A DNA stretch of 64,000 bases from Phytophthora colocasiae (taxonomy: Eukaryota; Oomycota; Peronosporomycetes; Peronosporales; Peronosporaceae), in NCBI GenBank assembly GCA_018806915.1, contig JAGKQI010000043.1:1-64000 (forward strand), written 5' to 3'. Under the pieces are notes generated by a model. The model made no database searches. It was not told where the DNA came from and saw nothing but the letters and a program-made list of their open reading frames with translations. A program made the translations under genes and the position numbers. Position 1 is the first letter of the stretch, and each line of letters begins with the position of its first letter. Positions 10,640 to 22,036 of this stretch are shown here, one piece after another.

Positions 10640-13600
10640 TGGTCCTTTGGGCCCCTTTACAGTCAGGCGAAGGTTTATCCACAATCTTCCACAGATGTCG
10701 CACGGGTGCGGCCGCGTCCCAAAATCCCTTTCGCTTATAATCCAAAGTATAACCAATCACATCGTAACGTAATGTCCACCTGTCGCTCGAAATCGGAAAT
10801 AACATCATGTCAGCATTTCTTGGCGTTGATCATTTCGAGAGCTGTTTGCCCTATTAAAGCCCGTATGGAAGATCATTGGAAAACCCAGGTGCGTGGGGCA
10901 ATTCCCGCCGGGGCATGGTCCCCATTCATGCCTCGACTGCGTTTTAAGGAGATTAACAGATACAAACATGCGCTCAGAACTGGATTATGAATTGCCGGTA
11001 TAAATGACGAGACAACGTTGACATTTTACCTGGTACTAATAGAGACGTGTTGGTAGGTTCATCCACTTCATAGACAACGAAGACCCACGAGCAAAATCCG
11101 ATCGGGCATGGAAAATTAGAAGTGTAATTGATACTGTCCAAGATACGTTTAAGGGTGCGATGGAGCTAGGGCGTTGTGTTGCGTTCGATGAAATGGTTAT
11201 CCCGTCAAGGAGTTCGCGGAATACAATTCGTGTTTTTCTGAAGAATAAGCCGCACAAGTACGGGACAAAGCTGTTCGCAGTTTGCTGTGGCGAAACCCAC
11301 TACTGCTCCAGGTACAGAATGATACTGTTGAGGTGTATGTCAAGCAGATGTCATTTACTTAGATCTTTTGTGCGTCTTTATCACAGATTCGAAGTCTATT
11401 GTGGCAAGAAGCAAGATAGTCAATTTGTTGACACGAGAAGTGGGCCAATGGCTGTCGTCCGTAACTTGAAGGCCCTGTGGGAACAGCGTCGAGTAGATCG
11501 CTCGAAGAAAAGAATCGTTGTTACGGACCGAGAATTCTCATCAGTATCGCTTAGTTTTCGCCTGATGGACATGGGGTATTACAACATCGGAACAGTGTCC
11601 ACGAGTTGGCTTGGTTTTGTGGAGAATTTCAAGACAAAAAAAGAGCCAATCACGCAATATGCCTCGAGGGTCCTACAAGCTTGCAAGAAACACCACAAAT
11701 GGAGTATTGTACGCATCAAGGTAGGTAGACTCAAAAATTTGTTATTTTTTGGCCACTGGAGTCTCGGCGAAAAGGTCGTCTGTACAACGAAAGCAAAGGG
11801 ACGGTACGTACGCTACTATTCCGTGTCCGGAGTTTGTTGTGAATTACAACAAGTACATGGGTGGAGTTGATAATCACGACCAATTACGCCTGCAACGGTG
11901 AGTTTAATGTAGAGCAGTGTGGTGAAGCGAACGGAGATTTTTCCCGGAGAGGCGATATCAGCCACGAAGCCGAAGAGAGCCAGAACAAGCGACAGGGGGG
12001 ACCTGTGATGCCCAGATCTGAGTCGAATCAGACGAGGGTACGATGGGTCCCGCCGGGGAACAGGCGGCAGGGACACCTGCGGAAGATCAAGTGGGGCAAT
12101 GTTCGTTGGAGATCCGAGTTCTACCGGAAGGAAGAATGGAGGGACCAAGGGTGCCCTTGCGCGATCGGCAACGGTGGGGTCCCAAGTGAGCACGATCTTG
12201 GCTCACGGTTCACCCCGGCACCCTGGAGTCTCCTAACCACATGATCCTGATTCCCCGGGCGGCGACGAAGCGGGATCACGCAGTGATCCTCTCCCGTTTA
12301 AGTACGAGATCAGCTCCGGATCAAGTTCAGCCCCAGGCACGACGCAGACTCCTCCGATGGCCTGATCCGGATTCTCTGAACGACGACCAAGCGGGATCAG
12401 GTGGCGATCAAGTCCCGATTAAGTGCGAGATCAAGCTTCGGTTAAGTGCGAGATCAAGCTTCGGTTAAGTACGAAATCGGCTCACGATCAGGGTTAGGGG
12501 AGCCAAGCTAGGGATCAGCTATGTAGCCAGTGTCATGTGATCGTAGGATAGTAAATCAGGATGGGATTAGTAGGCATAGGAAAAACCATAAACAGAATCG
12601 AATTTGCCCAGAACCACTCAAGTGTCTTCGTTACGCCTGGAACCGGGAACTACATTGGCCCTACAAGCGTCTGGAAGGTAAGGATACGTGACATAGTATA
12701 GCGGTTAAGCCTGGATAATATATTGGCCAGCTTTGCCCTATCTAGTGAACTGTCCTTTAAGTGCATACATCGGATCGGAAGGAGTTGGTTGTTTAGCCCA
12801 ACGATCCCGTCGAATCTCGCCCCTCAAGACCCCCGCTATCGGAAGCGGAAACCAACGGAAAGGAAGGGACTGAATCCCGAACATTGGACTATTGGAAGAC
12901 CTGGATCAAGAACCAGGCACCTGGATCAAGGCTCGAGAACTCGCCTACGACCGGGATCAAGTACCCCGAGGTGGAGTGAAGAACTCCCACGCCACCTCAA
13001 ACCCCTGCGTCACGCAAGACTTTCTTCCGACCTACAAGACATCTTCAGAAGTCACCTGGAAGAGCGTAACCCGCCTGCCGACGGGTACACAAGGTGAAAC
13101 TACATACAGCTAGATCACGGATCATCGGGGGACCCCCTCCGTTAGTCGGTGTCTGGGCGCAAGTGGTGATCGAGACCTGCCTTAACGAGATTTTGGCAGA
13201 TCCGCTCCACCACAGCAGCGCTTATTTCATTTTTACTGACATGAGGTACTGTATGTGGTTGGTTTAGTTACTCTGTTCAAATGTTCATGCGCGCCAAAAA
13301 GTACTACAATAATCTTTTTTACGGGCTTCTTGACATTGCGATCATCAACGCATTCATTGTACACCGCCTATACGCAAAGTCCATCGAAGAGAAACCGCTT
13401 TCACACTCTAACTTCCTGATCCAACTCCACGAGGAGCTCCTAGGTCTCCAAGACCAAGATTTCTTGGAAACTGAACACATTACTGAAGAAGTTGTTGCAG
13501 TGGATGACTCAACGGACCGGTCGGCTTCGATTGCTACTACCTACGCTATTGCTAGCTCGAGTCATCGAGTGTTGGTGTCAACAGATAAAACTGCGGGTGG

Positions 13601-13740
13601 GAAATTCCAGTTTCGCGTCTGCAAAGTTTGTTCCATCATGTGCCGTACAACTTCAGATGGAAGGCGTCGATTGGCAGGAACAACGCGCCATTACTGTCAG
13701 CAGTGTTCCTCCGATCGCGGGAGACTGTTTTTATGTGTAG
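10640..13740 (+). pseudogene. piggyBac-type transposase pseudogene with introns
   Basis: Pieces in order match the piggyBac (DDE_Tnp_1_7) transposase: MEDHWKTQVRGAIPAGAWSP near 10865-10925; FDEMVIPSRSSRNTIRVF (11180-11235), with the first catalytic Asp region; RIVVTDREF (11512) with the second; KYMGGVDNHDQLRLQ (11850-11895) with the third; KKYYNNLFYGLLDIAIINAF (13297-13355); and a C-terminal Cys-rich finger (VCKVCS...HYCQQCSSD...CVEARH, 13625-13750). Two introns can be placed: 11312-11386 (75 bp) and 11898-13267. Lesions: a frame change near 11615, a TAG at about 11725 where the family has Trp, and about 80 bp of unrelated sequence near 10967-11050. The enzyme would cut and paste at TTAA sites; this copy cannot. 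Adjoining sequence from 13797 is Copia. Confidence 0.75.
11918..13214 (+). repeat. Solo LTR of family F inside a piggyBac intron
   Basis: A 1297-bp sequence with ends TGTGGTGAAGCG and CCACCACA, inverted relative to 7722-8974. It is flanked by the 4-bp repeat GCAG (11914-11917 and 13215-13218), a probable target-site duplication. It lies wholly inside the intron 11898-13267; removing it and one GCAG leaves a 69-bp intron. It contains a short tandem duplication of about 23 bp at 12417-12475. Confidence 0.7.
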
Positions 13741-13796
13741 AAGCACGGCATGTGACTGATGGAAATTCGGTTTCTTGCTTTAATATTTGGCATTCG

Positions 13797-15005
13797 AGGG
13801 ATGTGGGCAGTCGACAGCAGCGCAACGCACCACATCTGCAACGACAAGGCCAAGTTCGCCAATTTGATCGAGCGGAACGAAGGCGAACTTTCGATGGCCG
13901 ACGGCAACAAGACGTGTGGGGACCATCGTAGAACGAGTGGTTCAGCCCAACGGCGACGAGCGCGAGATCGAGAGCGCGCTATATGTGCCGAGCATAAGCA
14001 AGAACCTGCTCTCGGTGCCGCAGATCAACAAGAGTGGCAAGTTCCAAGTGGTGTTCGACGGCACCGAAATGCACGTTTCGCGCAAGGATTCGAAGCTAGT
14101 GGTGGCGGCGGATACCGGCTTCGCACGACTCAGCGATCGGTAAATGCAGCGACGAGTGGCAGGACAATCGACCATGGGTCACGCCCCAGTCGAGGTGCTT
14201 CGCAAGATGGTCGACACCAAGATGATCAAAGACACGAAAGCACCCTCCAAGTCAAGTGGACCAAGTGTGTGTCGCGGTTGCCAGCAAGGGAAGATGGCCC
14301 AAAAACCATTCCCCAGCAACCGTGACAAGCGCCACTATAACACCTTCGAGTTGCTTCACTTTGACATCTGCGGACCCATGGAGGAAAACTCGCTTGGTGC
14401 AAGTATCTGCTGTTGATCGTGGACGAAGCCAGCGGATGCATGAAGGGTTTCTGTCTGCGTGCCAAGTCGGAAAACGAAGAATGCATCAAGACGTACGTCA
14501 TGAAGGTGCAGAAGCAATTCGGCAAGAAGGTCAAGTTTGTGTGGCATGACGGAGCTCTTGAGTTTGCGACCAACTCGCTCAAGGCCTTCTACAAAGACGA
14601 AGGAATCGGGCAGCAAACCACAGTTCTGTACGCGCACCAGACCAACGGCACGGCAGAACGATCCATCCGACCATCGTCACGATCGGCCGCAGCATGCTGC
14701 ACCACGCCAAGCTGGACAAGTGTTTCTGGGCTGAAGCGGCCATGACGACCATCTACGTGAAGAACTGCCTGCTGTCACCCAAGATTGAGCACAAGACTTC
14801 GTTTGAGATCGTGTACAAGTCCAAGCCAAGTGTGACGCATATGCGTGTGTTCGGATATCGGACGTACATTCTGACTCCGAAGGAGAAGCGGCTCAAGTGG
14901 GACCCCAAGGCTCGCGCCGGAATATTCCTAGGCTACAAAGAAATGTCCAAGGCGTATCGAGTTTATGACATCGAGGCGGAGCAGGTGGTCATCACTCGCA
15001 ATGTC
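13797..15005 (+). pseudogene. Ty1/Copia family 2 protease-integrase fragment
   Basis: Frames in order give an aspartic-protease start ([12 protein letters not shown], where the usual DSGA has become DSSA), a GAG-pre-integrase segment ([12 protein letters not shown] then CRGCQQGKM, 14175-14295), the integrase core (DICGPM at 14365, LLIVDEASG at 14411, HQTNGTAER at 14636) and a C-terminal stretch (LKWDPKARAGIFLGY near 14895). At least three frame changes break it, near 13915, 14140 and 14410. Neither LTRs nor reverse transcriptase follow; at about 15005 it joins Gypsy sequence. It was probably part of the same family as the Copia gag at 22037-23293. Confidence 0.7.
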
Positions 15006-15424
15006 ATGTGTCACGCATCAATGGCCCTTGTCCCGAGAGCAGAGCGACGTCTTTGACGCGTCCTTCGCCTCGAAGGTGAAAGAGAGATGGTGCGGGAATC
15101 GAAGTCCCCGCATTCGACGCCAACCTTCTGCGTTCGCAAGCCCGCGCCTGGGGTGGTGAAAGTACCTAACCGGTCGGCAGTTAGCGTTGCCTACTAAACT
15201 GTTAAGTGTGCGTTTGCCACACTGTCTTGTTTACAGTCTTCTTTGCTTCGCGGCATTTGTTTTCCAGAAATCGCATAGTGAACAGGAAGTGTCTGGTTTA
15301 TGCTTACAATAAGCTGAACAGCGCGACTGTGCCAGCACAGACGTCGATCCCTCACAAGGATGTTTTGTTGAACAACATGGCCGGCTGCACGCTGTATAGC
15401 GCGCTGGATCTGGTGGATGGATAG
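15006..15424 (+). pseudogene. Gypsy family B reverse-transcriptase N-terminal fragment
   Basis: The segment gives QWPLSREQSDVFDASFASK and ESKSPHSTP-type residues (15018-15120), then after about 120 unrelated bases VYAYNKLNSATVPAQTSIPH and YSALDLVDG (15297-15420). These are the first motifs of a Ty3/Gypsy reverse transcriptase. The reading stops at DG; the next expected residues resume at 24845, so this is the left half of an RT split by a large Copia-containing insertion. Confidence 0.7.
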
Positions 15425-18400
15425 GTCTCTTCATGCTTGCAACCTCCTTCGCACATGGCCTTGGTCAACTTGAGTCCCGGGTCTTGCGGTGTCTTGACAG
15501 GGTTGCTGTTCTCCATGCTGAACTTCTCCAGGATGTCCTTCGCAAACTTGGTCTGCCGCATTTCCGGTTTTGGGATCTTGGTCGATTTTCATGCCGAGGA
15601 AGTATTTGAGCTGACCCATGTCCGTCATCTCGAATCGCACGCCGAGTGCCTCCTTGGTCGACTTGAGCAGTTCGTCGTTATTGCTTGCGAGGATCAAGTC
15701 GTCCACGTACAGCGCCACGAAGATCATGTCTTGGTCATTGCGCTTGACGTAGATGCAGTGATCTGCCTCGCACTTTTTGAAACCCAGCTCCAGCATGAAT
15801 TTGTCGATAATCTGGTTCCACATTCGCGGCGACTGCTTCAGACCGTAAAGTGAACGCTTGAGCTAGCACACAAAGTCCGGGTGCGCCTCATCAACGTAGC
15901 CGTCCGGCTGCACCATGTAGATATCTTCGTCCAGCCAGTCGTTGAGGAACGCCGTCTTCACATCTAGTGCACCGTGAGGTTGTACTTGGCCGCCAGACTG
16001 AGCAAGATCCTGATCGACGTGAACTTGGCCACCGGTGTGAACGTCTCTTCATAGTCGATGGTGAACTTCTGCAAAAAATCCCTTCGCCACCAGACGCGCC
16101 TTGAATCGCTCGATGACTCCATCCTGGTTCTCCTTGATCCGAAACACCCATCTGCAACCGCTCGCCTTGCGTCCCTTCGGCAATGGGACCAACACTCACG
16201 TCTCATTCTTGCGACGAGGTTTGATCTCCGAGTCGCACGCTTCCTTCCACTTGGCCGAGTTGCTGGATTCCATCGCCGATAGTCGGCATTTCTCCCACTG
16301 AATCCACAATGAAGACCGCGTCGAAGCCTTCTCCTCTTGTGATCGCTGACATCTCGTCCAGCGTTTGTTGCCGATTGTGCCGCTTTGACCTTGGGATCTC
16401 CACCGCTTCCTCTAACGACCGCGTCCGTTGGTGTCGTTTACTGCCGGTTTCGGTGTCTTCAAACCGATACGCTTTCTCATGCTCTAAGTACCCGAGAAAC
16501 CGACAGCGCACCGAACCAGCGTCAAACTTGGTACGTTTCTCTATCGGGACCGTTACGTACGCGTGACAACCGAACCCCTTGGGGTTCGCCAACAGCGGCT
16601 TCTTGCCCGTCCAAACTTGGTGTGGCGACTTGTCGTGGTTGATGTCACGCGTCGGACACCGATTACGAAGGAACGTAGCAGTCATCACCGCTTCACTCCA
16701 ATATGACTTCGACAGTCCGGCATGTTCCAACATGCAACGCGCACACTCCACCAACGTCCGGTTCATGTGCTCGGCGACTCCGTTCAGCTGAGGCGTGTAT
16801 GGCGGCGTGAACTTCTGCACGATACCACGGTCGCTGCAGAACATGGCCATTTCACGCGAACTGTACTCGCCTCCGTTGTCACTACGGAGCGTCTTCACGC
16901 TTGCCAGTCTGATTTTCAGCAAATGCCACAAACACCGCGAACTTGGCGGCCACCTCCGACTTGTTCCGCAGTAAGTATACTGCACAAAAGTGCGAGTACT
17001 CGTCAATGAACGTGACGAAATACTTCTTGTCATTGAACGTCGGCGTCTGATGGGACCGCAGACATCACTGTGAATGACTTCCAGCAGGTTCTTGGCGCGG
17101 TTCGGTGACTTGGGCATGTAGCTCATTCGCGTTTGCTTGCCGAGTGCACACCCGTCACACAACTTCCACTGCTTCACAGCCGCCATGTTCATCCCAACAC
17201 CGTAGCTTTTCTTGACGATGGCGTCTAAACCGCCATGGCCAATGTGAATAAGTCGAAGGTGCCAGAGAGACGACGTGGTGTCTCCTTTGCGTTCCTTCAG
17301 AATTTGCCACATTTGCCTCGTCAGGCATGATCGGCTTCATGCACAACTTGAACAGTCCCCTTGCCTTCACGCGCTCCAAGCTACCAATTGATGTTCTTCG
17401 TCTCGACGTAACATCCGTCGCGCTTGAATGTCACGGGCCCAACATCCTTGGTGAGACGCCCGACTGAAAACAGGTTCCGCGACAACTTGCACACACCCGT
17501 GAGCGCACTTTTCTTGATCCCACGTGGGGTCTTCGTCGTCGTCATAATGTCATTACAATGTCGCCACTGCCGACCGCTTGAACCACTCCATCGTAGATGC
17601 ACGTCCACCGGAGTCATCTTCTTGTAGTTCTTCATGTACTCTTTCGAATACGTCATGTGCTGCGTCGCATCCGAGTCGACCAGCCAAACTTCACTCGACT
17701 CGGCGGCTCCACCACCAACCGAAAACAGGAAGTCGCCGTCGAACTCCTCTTTATTCGCCACATTTGCTCGCTGTGACTTCTGTCGTTCCGCGTTCTCGCG
17801 AATCCTCACGAGACACTTGGCGATCCAATGACCTTGTTCACCACAGTAGTGATAAGCACCGGCCTTCTGCGTCTGCCGTCCCCTGCTCTTCCCATTGCCG
17901 CTTGTCATAAACGCGTGACCTTGACCGTGGGCGGTTCCTTCTTGTTCCTTGCGCTTCATGTCCTCATGCAGTAGACGAGATGTCACGAGTTCCCACGATA
18001 AAGAGTCGGCTCTCGATTCCAACGCCGTGATGAGGAACTGGTACGACTCTCTCAGACTTCCCAGAAGCGTGATCACCAAGTCGTCCTCGCAGACCGGGGT
18101 GCCTACTGCGTCGAGCTGCTCCACCAGCATCTTGAGCTTGTTGATGTGCTCCAGCACATCACCACCTTCGTCCATCATCGTCGTGAAGAAACGTCGACGA
18201 AGGAAGAGCTTGTTGGCCAAACTCTTGTTCTCGAAGCGTCCTTCCAGTCTTGACCATGCATCGAACGCATCCTTTGCTGAGCGGACCAGCGGCAACGGAG
18301 AATCCTCCATCGCGAGACAGATGATCGCCAGCGCCTTGCGAGACTTCCTCTTGAACGTCGTCTGGTCCAGCGTCGTAGCGCAGTGCTCCAGCTTGATATC

Positions 18401-18529
18401 CCCGCACGTCACTTACCACAGGTCGCGCTCTTCGAGTACCATGCGCACCTTGAACTTCCAAGTGTGGAAGTTAGTTCCGTCGAAATTGAGTTGCTTCAGC
18501 CAATCAGAGAGTGCCACGTGGACGCCCAT
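15425..18529 (-). pseudogene. Ty1/Copia family 1 Gag-Pol (gag, protease, integrase, RT)
   Basis: Minus-strand frames give, in order: Gag from an ATG at 18529 (FDGTNFHTWKFKVRMVLEER) with a stop near 18416 and an open frame to 17381; a zinc knuckle in which the first Cys is not seen (YHYCGEQGHWIAKC); protease (WLVDSDATQHM, so DSGA has become DSDA); integrase with HLRLIHIGHGG...CDGCALGKQ, DVCGPI and DNGGEY...NGVAE (17270-16720); then reverse transcriptase with YVDD (15705 region) ending at CKHEET (15427). Frame changes occur near 17050, 16450, 16200-15830 and 15560. RNase H is missing from this end but is present at 24838-24185. Confidence 0.75.
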
Positions 18530-18682
18530 CTTATACCCACAATCTTGTATATACAATGATGTCGCACCCGTATCGTAAACACCGTCCCGTAATCACAGGA
18601 GTGACTGCGGTGTCACTGAGTGAAGGTCATACTGGTATCCTACCGGTATACCGCAGCTGGTCGAGGCGCCTTCTTCACAACA
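18530..18682 (-). repeat. Copia family 1 LTR and leader
   Basis: This 150-bp stretch before the Copia gag matches 24030-24176, which follows the Copia RNase H and is preceded by the purine run GTGGGAG. Both start TGTTGTGA, so this is the LTR. The exact 3' end (an ACA near 18555) is uncertain. Its 5' end abuts the Gypsy primer-binding site TGGTAGCACT, so the Copia element inserted there or was joined there. Confidence 0.5.
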
Positions 18683-18961
18683 AAGTGCTACCAGATGCAG
18701 TGGGGATGCACACGTGTGCACCGCACAGAAGAAGTTTAGTTGACTTGTAGAGTCGCGGTAGCCTTCGGTTCTTTACAAGAACCAAGTAGTCCACTAATTA
18801 CGGGGCTCACAGAGTCAGTGTTCCTATAATAAAGGATTAACACTAACTATATAAAATGCAAACTGAACTGTATTGATTTCTTATTTGTCCTAATCCTGGA
18901 TGTAACGGATTTAATATCTAGCATACTAAATCCTAATCAAAATGCAACGTGTGGCTCTGAG
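18683..18961 (-). repeat. Gypsy family E LTR with primer-binding site (minus)
   Basis: The sequence is the inverse of 22576-22806. At its left end it finishes ...CCCCACTGCA, followed after two bases by TGGTAGCACT (18693-18683), the same primer-binding start used by families A, B and D. The right end is cut off at about 18961 and joins a Copia fragment. Confidence 0.55.
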
Positions 18962-19075
18962 GCCGAATTCGGTGTCCAATGCGACGATTAACGCGATCGA
19001 TCTTCATGCGCGTATAGGTCACGCCCCCATCGATGTTCTTCGGAAGATGGTATTAAGCGGCATGGTGAGGGGTGC
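18962..19075 (+). pseudogene. Copia GAG-pre-integrase scrap
   Basis: A short frame reads IDLHARIGHAPIDVLRKMV, matching the GAG-pre-integrase segment at 14170 of Copia family 2. It is joined directly to minus-strand Gypsy family B sequence at about 19075. Confidence 0.55.
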
Positions 19076-19838
19076 CAAGTTGTCAACATCATCGAAGACA
19101 GAGGAAGCGTTCAACACCTCTGGAGTGGGCTCCGGTCTAAGGAGAACCACCTCCGATATCCCCCCGGCCTTCAACTCAGCCATGAAGTCCTCCATCGCGA
19201 CTTCCTCGAGGTTCAATAGCTCTGATACCTCAGGCAGGGGCGCCAACTCGATGGCCCCCGCCTTCATGCGATGCCCGGTCGTGCCGTCAAAGATGTGATA
19301 GCCCTCTTCGACCGGCTGTGACCTAGCCTTGAGCTCCTGTCCTAAGTCCTCGTGGACTTCTTCGGGATGGTATTCCACCAACCCCAGCTTGTGACCATAG
19401 CATGGGGTTAACTTGCTCGTGTCTAGCGTTTGTTGCAAAATGAAAGGTGAGCGTCCCAGACAATGTCTTTTTCATTTAAATTTTAGCAAACAGACACAGG
19501 CGAGACTGCAGTCCTGCTTGGTTCTCTACACAGTCCAGCTGATAGACGGCAGTGCACCATTGGTGTCACTACTTCGGCACCACGAGCCCTCATGCCACCA
19601 GCGTTACCCGCATCGAAGACACCCTTGGTGTCTTCCTGATCAGTTATGGTCTGAGCGACCTTGCGTGGAACTACTTCTCTCAAGCCTGGTGATGCCATTA
19701 CTTCGGCATACAAGCCATCTTGGCTCCCTGCGGAACTCTTCCATCCGCTTGTGGACCTAAGTTACCCATCTGGTTAGTGCCTTCGGGCACAACCACAGTC
19801 GCAGTCTGTTTGCTGCGCCTTCGTGCACGGGTCTGTGT
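19076..19838 (-). pseudogene. Gypsy family B protease-RT linker, copy 1
   Basis: The minus frame 19438-19019 (HDEVHEDLGQEL-type residues, then LAPLPEVSELLNLEEVAMED) and the frames up to about 19838 match the linker between protease and reverse transcriptase in the second family B copy (31685-33277). It is broken by a short insertion near 19420-19510 and ends where a plus-strand zinc-knuckle fragment begins. Confidence 0.6.
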
Positions 19839-19849
19839 GGTATAAGGTC

Positions 19850-20100
19850 CGGTGATACTACGGCGCAAACAGCAAAGAAGGATTCGAAACCACCTAAGAC
19901 AGGGTGTTGGCATTGTCAAGGAGCACATTGGCTCTGGGACTGCCCAACCGCTACAAATGAAGATAAGACACGTGCGGTTGAAAAGATGAAGAAGGTTAAG
20001 GAAAGGACCGCTGTTAAGATTGTTCAGGCAAAACCTCAGCCTGGTGAGGTGGTGGTTAATGAAATCATCACGCTACCATACTGCGCAGATTCGGCCTCGC
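19850..20100 (+). pseudogene. Retroelement zinc-knuckle (Gag C-terminal) fragment
   Basis: A plus frame contains CWHCQGAHWLWDCP (C-x2-C-x4-H-x4-C), a nucleocapsid-type knuckle, followed by a Lys-rich stretch and VVVNEIITLPYCADS, which looks like the lead-in to an aspartic protease (YCADSGS in related elements). The family differs from A-D, and only this scrap is present. Confidence 0.5.
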
Positions 20101-20101
20101 G

Positions 20102-21262
20102 ACTGTTTGTCGGCGAGCAAAGTTCTTGCTCGCCCCAGAGTCTATCAAGCTTCTAAAGGGGTTGTTAAACTCCCATACACTCGCGTGTACCACCAGCAGC
20201 CCACCGCTAACCTTCTCCGCTTTGAGAGTCCCAAGACTCTCTGGGGCTAAGTCACCACTGCGTGTGCCTCCCGCACCACCCGCATGGGGACTTAGTGTTT
20301 CCCCAGTAGGGCGCCCCGCCCCTACTGGTCCCCAGAATTCCCCTGACTCTTGGGCGCCGGCTTCTTCCAGCGGCCCTTAGAGCCAGGGGCTTGGAAAATC
20401 TCTTCCATTTCCCCCCCAGAGGGGCAGACACGTGCGATGTGTCTGAAACGCCGCACTCGAAACAGCGGATGCGTTTCTGCTCGGCGAACCCCAAGTCCAT
20501 AGGGGCTGGTCCGGAACCTGCTCCATTTCCAGGGGCACTGGCTGACGCCGTCGTCGGCCCGCTGTGTCCTTGCCACGCATAGGCAGGACTCTGAGTCTGT
20601 GTATGGCTATACTTCTCCTGGAGCGCGACTTGAATCGCCTCCTCCATCGTACTGGCCTGCACGCGGAACAATTGCGTGCGGGACGGGCTTACTCTTAAGC
20701 CGGCCATGAACACAGTTACTTGGATGTGTTCAGGTAGAGGATTCCCCACCAGAGACGCCACGAGAACACGCATCTCTTGGATGTACTCGTGCAGGTCACG
20801 TTTCCCTTGCTTACAGGCTAGGAAGCGTGACCGCTGGCGATACTCATAGTTCACCGGGAGGAATGCGGCCCGGAGCTGTTCGCACAGCTTGGCCCAGGAT
20901 GTAAAACATCCAGGCAACGTCGCTTCGCGCGTGTACGCCCATGTCTTCGCTCGACCTCTGAGGTTAGACAGCGCAAATGCGACTCGGAGTCGCTCCACCG
21001 AGATAAAAGCCGCCTCCATGGCGAGCTCAACTTCTAGAGGTTTTCATCTTCTTTGGAAGAACGTTGAGTCTTAAAGGCTTGGGCTGAGCCGGCCTCGAGT
21101 CAGCCACAGGAGCTTCAAAGGTTCCTCGAACGTGCTCGATGAGCCCTGTTTGTACATGTCGGCAAGCTTCGGAAGGAATCCATCCCAAAGATGCCCGCCA
21201 TCTTCCGGACCGACTCAAACTGAGAGTCGGTCAAGTGAGGAAACTCACTTCGATCCATGGTG
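20102..21262 (-). pseudogene. Gypsy family B gag, copy 1
   Basis: The minus frame 21019-20252 has a retrotransposon Gag core (VAFALSNLRGRAKTWAY, then QRSRFLACKQGKRDLHEYIQ) and a partial knuckle (IRCFECGVSD). The N-terminus, about 21257-21027, is in a shifted frame. It is nearly identical to copy 2 at 33360-34493 but lacks about 45 bp of the N-terminal coding present there. Gag would form the particle core; a frame change inside the knuckle breaks it. Confidence 0.7.
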
Positions 21263-21327
21263 GCCAACTACTTCTGGCCATACAGGATTCAGGTAATCAA
21301 TCTACCCGCGTAGGCGTAGGATCGACT

Positions 21328-21579
21328 CAGAGGAAAGCTTGGAGTATAAAGACTCCTAGTGAACGCAGTTCACTCCGTAGACTAACTAAAGTTTAGGTAG
21401 AATTAAGATTGAATATATTATAGATACTTGTTAGCTTGGCCTGCAATACAAACTAAAAGATATCTATAGTGAAACCTATATAGAAGGTGATTGGTGGCTG
21501 CGGAGCCACCCACCACGATGTGTGACACACCAAATGTATCCACTTCGGAATAGTCACTCTTCAATGTAACCTCGTTACA
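21328..21579 (-). repeat. Gypsy family B 5' LTR, copy 1 (truncated)
   Basis: Matches 34599-34884 but lacks the last 30 bp next to the primer-binding site, several internal bases and the site itself. The outer end is TGTAACGAGGTTACA read on the minus strand. Confidence 0.65.
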
Positions 21580-22017
21580 GCAGGAGCTAGGTTAGTTACT
21601 GTAGTCCATCAGTAACTCGGATGCGGTTATTAACGTCGGAACAGGATGCAACAAGACGACCATCTGCCCTACGGATCAAGCAGATTACAAAAAGATAAAC
21701 TAGATCCACTGCATGGTGGCCATAGGTCCTCTTCGAAAGTAACGCGGGGGTGTTGCAAGGTGCCGGTTTAGTAGCGGTTACTCGTGATTAGACGAGCAGG
21801 TTGATTGGACGTGTACTGATGAGTGATGTTGATTAGAAGAACTAGGTGATATGACACAGGGCCGCGTGTCTAGTAGTCTAGAATGTAAGTTCCAACAATT
21901 CAATCACTTTCGAATCTTCCTTCTTCCCTACAAATGGTCTTCTGTCCTCGCTCGGTCGAGCTCCGAGTGGTGACTCTCCCTTCCCTTCTCTTCGTCCAAA
22001 ATCCATACTCACTTTCA
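21580..22017. repeat. Probable Copia family 2 LTR end and unidentified flank
   Basis: No gene is visible. The last bases (...ACTTTCA) directly precede a copia-type primer-binding site, so the right part is probably the 5' LTR of the Copia element whose gag follows. The left boundary of that LTR is not resolvable here. Confidence 0.35.
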
Positions 22018-22033
22018 GGTTATGAGCCCAAGT
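22018..22033 (+). other. Primer-binding site of half-tRNA-iMet type
   Basis: GGTTATGAGCCCAAGT is complementary to the anticodon stem-loop of initiator tRNA-Met (GGGCUCAUAACC) rather than to its 3' end, and is close to the site used by Drosophila copia. It sits exactly between an LTR-like CA end and the Copia gag ATG at 22037. Confidence 0.6.
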
Positions 22034-22036
22034 ACC

